Assembly (NCBI GenBank): GCA_027295435.1
Contig: JAPUKX010000331.1
Span: forward strand, 1 to 12,792
Source: Planctomycetota bacterium
GTDB taxonomy: Bacteria > Planctomycetota > Phycisphaerae > Phycisphaerales > SM1A02
Direction: 5' to 3'
Length of the DNA: 12,792 nucleotides
Shown piece after piece: positions 8,238-12,792 of the stretch (position 1 is its first letter; each line of letters starts with the position of its first letter). The position numbers were made by a program, and so were the translations under genes. Under the pieces are notes generated by a model. That model had not been told where the DNA came from. It saw only the letters and a program-made list of their open reading frames with translations, and made no database searches.

Positions 8238-9674
8238 TCACTGCCGTCTGATTTCCCCGAGGTCGACGATCACCCGGCTATGACGGTAGAAGTCTACGTT
8301 CATCGTGTCTTGGTTGACGAATGTGAACACCAAACAGTTGGCACGAAGGTTGTCCGCGTAGTTCAGATCGCCGATGTGCGGCCCGGCGTACTGCTGGTTG
8401 CGGTGGCGCTGGGCGTGGTTGTGAAAATGAAACGCGGCGGTGTACGCCGCATCGAGCATCTTCTGCGAGGCGATGAACTCGGTGTCGCGCCGGCGGAATC
8501 GAGGTGGGAACTCCAGGACCTCGAACCGTCCCTTGGGGTCCAAGACGATGACCCCCCCATATTCGCAGGAGCGATCCTGCCGGTCCCGTTCGGCGTAATC
8601 GAACAGGTGTGCTACCACCAGGGGCACTTGCATCGCGCGCACGGCCAGCAGCATCGCGGCGAGGTCGCCCCAAGTCAGTATCGCCCGGTGCTCGTGCAAG
8701 CGCTGAGCGTACGTTCCGGGGTTCCCTCGGAACCGGTCGGCGTCGATGTGCAGCCGGCTGGAAAGAATGTGGGCGCTGACCCGCTGGTACAAGTCGTCCT
8801 TGGAAGCTTCCAGCAGCCAGGGATCGTGAATCGAGGCGGCGACAAGAATCGGCAGATCCCGCAACTCCAACTCGCGGCGCCGCGAATCCGCCAGTCCAGG
8901 CACGATCGCCGCCGCCTGTGACCAGAACTCGGCTCGCTGCGGCTCCCGCAACTTTCTCAGCCAAAGGATCTCTTCATGGTTGCGAGGGATAATCCCCAGC
9001 TCAATCGCGGCGGCCTGCAGATCGGCCAGCATGGGATCGTCGGCGCCAACAGCGTGCCGGGCCAGGAGATCGACGAGCCGGTCGCGATGGCCGAGGCGGT
9101 GCAGCAATTCCCAACAGCGGCTGCGCAGACCTTGTTGATACGGCTGGTTGGACTCGATGAGGATCTCGAAGATCACCTCGACCACATTCTCCTCACCGTG
9201 TAGACGAACCAACGCCTGGTATTCCTGCCGGTCCGCGTCGTCGATGAAACCGATCGGCCGGGCCCAACTGCTGACCAGCGCCGGGCTCAGATCAGCCCAG
9301 CCGCGGTCGGTGATCAACTCACACAACCGCTCAAGCCATTCCCTTGCGCCAAGGCGGGGCAGGTGCTGCCGGCAGGTCTTTTTCAATCCTTCTTCGTCAA
9401 CATCGGCCAGACGATCGAACGCAGCCTCCCGTGCTGCGGGCGTGTATCCAGGCCGCCAGATCATTCGGTGCAGCGCCTCACGGTAGGCCGGGTCGTCCGG
9501 GTGCGCGTCCAGCGCCTCCATGGCCCGGAAGTGTCGCCGCGAACTCACCTCGGTCTGGCGTAGGGTGGCCAGGGGATCTTCGACCGCGACGGGGCCGCCA
9601 CAGCCCGCCAGCAACACCCCGACGAGGACCGCCGCTGCCATCCAACCACCGATGACTGGATTGTCGTGGTCCAT
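8238..9674 (-). CDS. Lipoprotein of unknown family with a JAMM-like C-terminal motif
   Basis: A 478-residue exported protein that I do not recognise as a named family. The N-terminus has a hydrophobic stretch (WMAAAVLVGVLLAG) ending in lipobox LLAGC with C25 as the lipidation site, so it should be membrane-anchored outside the cytoplasm. Residues 40-300 are mostly charged and helical. Residues 365-478 look like a separate domain: E371 in CEYGGVIVLDP, H416 and H418 in FHFHNHAQ, and D436 in GPHIGDLNYA. This E, HxH, D order is that of JAB1/MPN (JAMM) zinc peptidases, but the HxH-to-D gap is longer than canonical and the serine position is His. The ATG at 9674 is chosen because it places the signal peptide correctly; GGGG lies 3 bp upstream. 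It precedes dapF. A periplasmic peptidase is an inference only. Confidence 0.85.
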   Translation of the reverse strand: MDHDNPVIGGWMAAAVLVGVLLAGCGGPVAVEDPLATLRQTEVSSRRHFRAMEALDAHPDDPAYREALHRMIWRPGYTPAAREAAFDRLADVDEEGLKKTCRQHLPRLGAREWLERLCELITDRGWADLSPALVSSWARPIGFIDDADRQEYQALVRLHGEENVVEVIFEILIESNQPYQQGLRSRCWELLHRLGHRDRLVDLLARHAVGADDPMLADLQAAAIELGIIPRNHEEILWLRKLREPQRAEFWSQAAAIVPGLADSRRRELELRDLPILVAASIHDPWLLEASKDDLYQRVSAHILSSRLHIDADRFRGNPGTYAQRLHEHRAILTWGDLAAMLLAVRAMQVPLVVAHLFDYAERDRQDRSCEYGGVIVLDPKGRFEVLEFPPRFRRRDTEFIASQKMLDAAYTAAFHFHNHAQRHRNQQYAGPHIGDLNYADNLRANCLVFTFVNQDTMNVDFYRHSRVIVDLGEIRRQ

Positions 9675-9766
9675 AGGCCCCAGTGTACATCGCGCCCGAC
9701 CCGCTAGTCCGCTGCGCCTGACACTCCTAGCATTACGGTGATCTCACAGCAGTCCGGAACCCGTGG

Positions 9767-10042
9767 ATGAAGGAAACCCAACCCCAATCCCAACCCGCCA
9801 GGCGTACAGCGGTATCCATCCGGGAGCACGTGGAGGAGATCCTCGATCTCATACGTCCCGCAGTGCAGTCCGACGGAGGCGATGTAGAGCTCGTCGATGT
9901 GAGCGAGGACGGCATCGTCCGCGTGCGGTTCCTCGGTGACTGTGTCGGCTGCCCGTCCAGCGCGATGACGCTCAAGAGCGGGATCGAACGAAACCTCAAG
10001 CAATACGTTCCGGAAGTCAAGGCCGTTCAGTCGGTCGCGTAG
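9767..10042 (+). CDS. NifU-like C-terminal domain protein (Nfu-type Fe-S scaffold/carrier)
   Basis: A 91-residue protein consisting almost entirely of the Nfu domain. The pair C59 and C62 in GDCVGCPSS is the conserved CxxC that binds a bridging iron-sulfur cluster between two monomers, and VQSDGGDVELVDV is the domain's characteristic first half. Members pass assembled clusters to apo-enzymes in the cytoplasm. There is no N-terminal scaffold domain, so this is a stand-alone Nfu rather than a full NifU. The ATG at 9767 has GGAA 7 bp upstream. The gene is divergent from the lipoprotein gene across 92 bp, and no other Fe-S assembly gene is in the window. Family assignment is strong; client proteins are unknown. 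Confidence 0.93.
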   Translation: MKETQPQSQPARRTAVSIREHVEEILDLIRPAVQSDGGDVELVDVSEDGIVRVRFLGDCVGCPSSAMTLKSGIERNLKQYVPEVKAVQSVA

Positions 10043-10220
10043 CCTCAAGGCACCCCCCGGGGTGGGCCGGATCGACGGGCGACCCCAAAACCCGCCACCG
10101 CCATCCGAACAAAACCAGAAAATCGGCAAAAAGTGCTTGGGCCAACGGCAAATTCGTGTACCCTTGTGCCAGGTGGGATTGTGCATGATCGCACATTCAT
10201 TTGGGCAGGAGGTCCTACAC

Positions 10221-10445
10221 ATGCTTGTGATCACCAGACGAGAGGGGGAAGAGGTAGTCATTGGCGATCCGGCAAGTCCGATCGGAACGGTGCGAGTGGC
10301 GGCAATCAAGGGTGACCGGGTTCGGCTGGCGTTCGCCTTTCCCCGCGAAATCGACGTCCACCGCCGCGAGATCGCCGACGAAATCCTTGCCGCCAAATCA
10401 CCAGTGGTGGGTTCCATCCGTCCCGCAGCCCGAGAGGCCACCTGA
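10221..10445 (+). CDS. csrA: Carbon storage regulator CsrA (RsmA-like RNA-binding protein)
   Basis: A 74-residue dimeric RNA-binding translational regulator that recognises GGA motifs in mRNA leaders, and in some bacteria controls motility, biofilm and carbon metabolism. MLVITRREGEEVVIGD is the family N-terminus, and R/H residues of VHRREI form part of the RNA-binding surface. Beyond the roughly 55-residue core there is a short Ala/Pro tail. The ATG at 10221 is set by a perfect AGGAGGT at 10207-10213 with 7-bp spacing, by far the strongest ribosome-binding site in the window. That site itself contains GGA, and a second GGA lies at 10176-10178, with a small hairpin between them (TGTGC 10180-10184 and GCACA 10191-10195). 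This arrangement would allow autoregulation. An in-frame extension to a GTG at 10062 is non-conserved sequence and rejected. Confidence 0.95.
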   Translation: MLVITRREGEEVVIGDPASPIGTVRVAAIKGDRVRLAFAFPREIDVHRREIADEILAAKSPVVGSIRPAAREAT

Positions 10446-10580
10446 CCCCCCGACAAGGGGTTGGGATCACTCCACCGCTGTCGGCCCTGATGTCGCGCGC
10501 AGCGGCCTCACATGTTGCGGTCTTTGACGGCCCCGCCCGGTCGCCTCCTACCAGCAACGCGGCGGCTACGCGAGAAAGCC

Positions 10581-10695
10581 CGTGGCGTGTGGTGGGTCAC
10601 GCCACGAGCAAAGGGGAAGGGAACTTGACGGCTCACGCTTCAGCTTCGGTGAGCCGTGTGGCAGGAAGGCCTCCGGTCGCGGGTGGAGACCGGAG
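10581..10695 (+). ncRNA. Candidate structured RNA, three hairpins with GGA-rich linkers, next to csrA
   Basis: Three perfect inverted repeats follow one another. CGTGGCGTG 10581-10589 pairs with CACGCCACG 10598-10606 (9 bp, 8-nt loop). ACGGCTCAC 10628-10636 pairs with GTGAGCCGT 10649-10657 (9 bp, 12-nt loop). CTCCGGTC 10671-10678 pairs with GACCGGAG 10688-10695 (8 bp, 9-nt loop). On the plus strand the unpaired parts hold four GGA triplets: two in GGGGAAGGGAA (10613-10623), one in CAGGAAGG and one in the third loop. CsrA-titrating RNAs of other bacteria have this kind of layout. It starts 136 bp after csrA on the same strand and could be an independent RNA or the 3' UTR. No promoter or U-run terminator was recognised, and it matches no RNA family I know. 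Confidence 0.35.
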
Positions 10696-11121
10696 ACGAG
10701 TGAAACAATGGCATGGGCGTCGCACGACCCTTGCCGTACCCCGGGGCGAAACCGATCGCCTGATCCTTGCCGATGCGGTGCCGCCACGAATCCGGGTCGT
10801 CCATGACCCGACCACCCTTCGGCCGGCCGGCACGCTGCGCAGAGCGTTCACTTCGCGCGAAGTATCCACAAATGAGGCAGCTGCGACGGGATGCTGCGGC
10901 CTGATTTTCCCCCCACCAAGAGACGGCCACGTGCCCTGAGGCGAACCATCCACCGGGGCGAGTCGGTCGGTCGGGTCCTCTGGAGGCGTGATCTTGCGAC
11001 CCGCCGGAGTCAGGCCCAGCCGAATGTCCCAAGCGTGCATCAGTGGATCTCCGCTTCACGGACTCTCTCCGGTGCTCCTCGGTCCGGTTCTCGTTGGTAC
11101 ACGGCTCCGGCCGCGCGGCTT
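10696..11121. other. Non-coding stretch between the hairpin cluster and mraZ
   Basis: No convincing gene is seen here. Open frames exist on both strands but their products are Arg/Pro/Ser-rich, without family motifs or ribosome-binding sites. Structure noticed: a small hairpin CGGGTC 10793-10798 with GACCCG 10805-10810, a perfect 14-bp palindrome ACTTCGCGCGAAGT at 10850-10863, and GTATCCACA at 10862-10870, which is one mismatch from a DnaA box. The rsmH gene that usually follows mraZ is absent. Confidence 0.5.
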
Positions 11122-11697
11122 CTACCCACCGGCGGTTTGCTCCTGCCGCGGTCTTGGCCCGCTCTCGGGGCCGCGCAGTTGCAGGTGATTGCCCAATCCA
11201 CGAACAACCACCCTTGTGCCGATTCCCACTGCGGCAAGCATGTCATGCGGCAACAGGACACGACCAGTGGTGTCGATCTCGACAAGCCGCGCCGCAGAGA
11301 AAATCTCCTCAGCCTGACGAATCTGCTCTGGCGGGCTGTTCAGCGACGGTTCGATTTCTCGCGCCTGTCGCTCGTAGGTTCGCTCCGGCCAAAGCGAAAG
11401 CGCCCCATCAGGTCTCGGCAGCAAGTAGAACCCCTCGCCATGCACCGTCGTATCGAGGCATTCACGAATCCTCGCCGGAATCACCAACCGGTGTTTGTCG
11501 TCGATCACGTGGCTGTATGTGCCCACGAACGGGCGCGGTCGCACCCTTGGCGGCGAAGAACGCACCGTCTCCACCGCGACATCACCCACGGTTGGCAACG
11601 TATCTTCAAATCCAGAGAACGCAGCAGTCCGAGGATGGCCGCTATGCGACGCTGTGCCGTGACCGATTGGTGGGACTTGCCCGTCTGCTGCTCGCAT
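11122..11697 (-). CDS. mraZ: Transcriptional regulator MraZ, not followed by rsmH
   Basis: DNA-binding protein of the AbrB/SpoVT double-fold type that binds TGGG repeats and represses its own promoter, in many bacteria the first gene of the division and cell-wall (dcw) cluster. The core begins FVGTYSHVIDDKHRLVIPAR (about residues 57-76), with a second copy EIDTTGRVLLPHDML (about 140-154), the two DxxxRxxxP half-motifs of the family. I chose the ATG at 11697 because GGAG at 11704-11707 is spaced 6 bp from it; this gives 191 residues, with an unusual 56-residue low-complexity N-terminal extension. A GTG closer to the core is possible. A GTG at 11730 is rejected because it lies inside the operator. 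No rsmH or ftsL follows; the downstream neighbour is the convergent csrA. Confidence 0.9.
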   Translation of the reverse strand: MRAADGQVPPIGHGTASHSGHPRTAAFSGFEDTLPTVGDVAVETVRSSPPRVRPRPFVGTYSHVIDDKHRLVIPARIRECLDTTVHGEGFYLLPRPDGALSLWPERTYERQAREIEPSLNSPPEQIRQAEEIFSAARLVEIDTTGRVLLPHDMLAAVGIGTRVVVRGLGNHLQLRGPESGPRPRQEQTAGG

Positions 11698-11718
11698 CAT
11701 CCGCTCCACGCAGGCCGC

Positions 11719-11751
11719 AAGATATCCCACAACGTCCCACCTGACAACCCA
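11719..11751 (-). promoter_or_regulatory. mraZ promoter with embedded MraZ operator (TGGG repeats)
   Basis: Read on the minus strand, TTGTCA (11747-11742, 5/6 to the sigma70 -35) and TATCTT (11724-11719, 4/6 to the -10) are separated by exactly 17 bp. Three TGGG elements occur at 11751-11748, 11739-11736 and 11729-11726. The last two lie in the spacer at the 10-bp period described for MraZ operators (TGGGN, 5-nt gap); the first overlaps the upstream edge of the -35 and is 12 bp away. MraZ bound here would block polymerase directly. The predicted leader to the ATG at 11697 is short. Confidence 0.65.
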
Positions 11752-11807
11752 AATCTACCATTTTTCGACACCATTCTGCCACCTCGCTGGTCCATATGCC
11801 CCCACTA

Positions 11808-11963
11808 TCACGCTAACTCGATGTCATCCCGATAGTTCGGATTCTTCGGCTCAATGCAGAATCTTCCCGGAATCCCCACCGCAAATCGTGGCAGGCCCTG
11901 ACCGGGCTGACCTCGAGACGACCGACCGCCCAACGCATTAACGGCAAGTAGTGTTTCCGCCAT
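11808..11963 (-). other. Possible 51-codon ORF overlapping the glycosyltransferase remnant
   Basis: In another frame from the remnant, an ATG at 11963 opens a protein starting MAETLLAVNALGG and ending IEPKNPNYRDDIELA, with a TGA at 11808-11810. The C-terminal 30 residues look protein-like and lie where the glycosyltransferase similarity has ended. No Shine-Dalgarno is seen and I do not recognise the sequence. It could be a genuine small gene, the tail of another lost gene, or chance. Confidence 0.2.
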
Positions 11964-12178
11964 CGACCGGCCGCGCCGGGGGGCCGCTATGGCGGCGAGG
12001 TGACAACCCGATAGACCGTGATCACCTCCGTCAGCGGGTGGCCGTTATTGACCAGGGTGTACAGATCCGTGGGTCCGAACAATCGCGATAGGCGATCGAG
12101 CACCCCTTCCCCGCCGCGCACCCACGCCAGCCAGTCGTGCGCCAACGCAATCCTGTGGTTCCCGACTTCGCCTATCAT
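11903..12178 (-). pseudogene. 5' remnant of a GT4-type glycosyltransferase with an in-frame TAG
   Basis: From the ATG at 12178 the minus strand encodes MIGEVGNHRIALAHDWLAW, then RGGEGVLDRL, FGPTDLYTLV and YRVVTSPP. This is the N-terminus of GT4-type glycosyltransferases (typically IALVHDWLxGxRGGE, then ADLYTLV, then RxxxTSFLQRLP). A TAG at 11989-11987 ends the frame after 63 residues, but the same frame continues with RPPGAAGRWRKHYLPLM and WAVGRLEVSP, the next conserved block of that family. The TAG falls where the family usually has Gln after L/P, consistent with a CAG-to-TAG change. Similarity stops near 11903 and some 250-300 further residues are missing. This is a decayed fragment, probably non-functional. 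The start lies 6 bp from the divergent amidohydrolase start. Confidence 0.7.
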
Positions 12179-12184
12179 CGGCCG

Positions 12185-12792
12185 ATGACCAAACCCAAAC
12201 CAACCGCCGCCGCCGATGCGACCGCGACTGCGCTGCACCCAGCGAACCGGCTCGGCCTGGATTACACCGCCGAGGCGGCGAAGTTCGCAGTGGCGGCGGC
12301 TGGGATCATTGACGTTCACACCCACATCAACGGGCCCGCGTCGGCCGGGATCTACCGGCGAGTTGCCGAGTTGTACGGCGTGCGGTTGGTCTACTCCATG
12401 ACCCATCTGGAACAGGTCGAGCAGGTCCGCGAGGTTCTCGGCTCCGCAGTCCGCTTTATCGCCGTGCCGAACTTCACTGGCGACGACCGCCGCCACCACC
12501 ACGGGCCGGGGTACATCGAGCGAATCGAGAAATTCCACGCGTTGGGGGCGCGAATCGTCAAGTTCTGGGCCGCTCCGAGGGGAATCGACTACGGGCGGGA
12601 GGTCGGCGATCCGAATCTGCTGCGTCTGGACGCGCCGGACCGCCTCGAAGCCATGCGGGTCGCTCACGACCTGGGCATGATCTTTATGGTTCACGTCGCC
12701 GACCCCGACACCTGGTTTGCAGCCAAGTATGCCGACGCCTCGCTCTACGGCACCAAAGCCCAACAATACGAGCCGCTGGAAGAGCTCTTGGA
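12185..12792 (+). CDS. Amidohydrolase-family metal-dependent hydrolase (partial, C-terminus beyond right edge)
   Basis: The first 202 residues of a TIM-barrel amidohydrolase (amidohydrolase_2-like). GIIDVHTHINGP carries the metal-binding HxH (H45, H47) at the end of the first strand. IVKFWAAPRGIDY contains K126, and the segment MVHVADPDTWF contains H170, a plausible next metal ligand. A 40-residue Ala/Thr-rich N-terminus precedes the barrel. The ATG at 12185 is the first in frame and lacks a Shine-Dalgarno; no later Met precedes the HxH, so this start or a nearby GTG is needed. The start is 6 bp from the divergent glycosyltransferase remnant, so its promoter must lie within that remnant. The substrate is unknown; decarboxylases and lactonases also belong to this family. 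Confidence 0.85.
   Translation, partial: MTKPKPTAAADATATALHPANRLGLDYTAEAAKFAVAAAGIIDVHTHINGPASAGIYRRVAELYGVRLVYSMTHLEQVEQVREVLGSAVRFIAVPNFTGDDRRHHHGPGYIERIEKFHALGARIVKFWAAPRGIDYGREVGDPNLLRLDAPDRLEAMRVAHDLGMIFMVHVADPDTWFAAKYADASLYGTKAQQYEPLEELL

Noticed and set aside
7347..8921. A 524-codon open frame on the plus strand.
   Set aside because: It is antisense to dapF and the lipoprotein gene, both of which have clear motifs. Long antisense frames are expected in GC-rich coding DNA, and its product shows no family signature.
10062..10220. N-terminal extension of csrA from a GTG at 10062.
   Set aside because: The perfect AGGAGGT and conserved MLVITRR start at 10221 make the extension unnecessary, and its sequence is unlike the family.
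10445..10465. Rho-independent terminator right after csrA.
   Set aside because: Only a 5-bp ACCCC/GGGGT stem is found, followed by TTGGG rather than a T run, so it does not qualify.
10640..11059. A 139-codon minus-strand frame downstream of mraZ, in the position of rsmH.
   Set aside because: It has no RsmH motifs (no SAM-binding glycine-rich block), no ribosome-binding site and low-complexity composition. It also crosses the hairpin cluster.
10446..11121. RNase P RNA, tmRNA or SRP RNA in the gap after csrA.
   Set aside because: I looked on both strands for the conserved RNase P GAGGAAAGTCC core, the tmRNA GGTTTCGAC and TTCAA ends, and the SRP tetraloop region. None is present.

Overview
This GC-rich 12.8 kb window looks chromosomal and comes from a bacterium that I would place, with moderate confidence, in the Planctomycetota or a neighbouring group. 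The clues are a soluble PknB-type kinase fused to a TolB-like/TPR tail, a lipoprotein of unknown family, an mraZ with no rsmH beside it, dapF away from other lysine genes, and frequent starts with little or no Shine-Dalgarno. No tRNA, rRNA, CRISPR array or complete insertion sequence is visible.

Left part (1-4904, minus strand): a four-gene arginine-catabolism operon read right to left. It encodes an M20 metallopeptidase, an AstC-like class III aminotransferase, arginine N-succinyltransferase (AstA), and succinylglutamate-semialdehyde dehydrogenase (AstD, cut by the left edge and overlapping astA by 4 bp). Together these cover succinylation, transamination, oxidation and, by inference, final desuccinylation. 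The M20 enzyme sits where AstE would be expected. AstB is not in view and may lie beyond the left edge.

Middle (5067-10042): divergent from the operon is a 736-residue Ser/Thr kinase with TolB-like and TPR regions. Its stop overlaps the stop of dapF by 9 bp. dapF follows, on the minus strand, a 478-residue lipoprotein whose C-terminus carries a JAMM-like E/HxH/D pattern. Divergent from the lipoprotein is nfu, an Fe-S scaffold or carrier protein.

Right part (10221-12792): csrA with a perfect Shine-Dalgarno, then about 680 bp without a convincing gene. The first part of that gap holds three perfect hairpins separated by GGA-rich linkers, a candidate CsrA-binding RNA. Next is mraZ on the minus strand, with TGGG repeats lying inside its predicted promoter, as expected for MraZ autorepression. 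Beyond it is the 5' remnant of a glycosyltransferase interrupted by an in-frame TAG. Its start is only 6 bp from the divergent start of an amidohydrolase cut by the right edge.

The points most worth following are the candidate RNA beside csrA, the JAMM-like lipoprotein, the M20/AST combination, and the isolated, apparently self-controlled mraZ.
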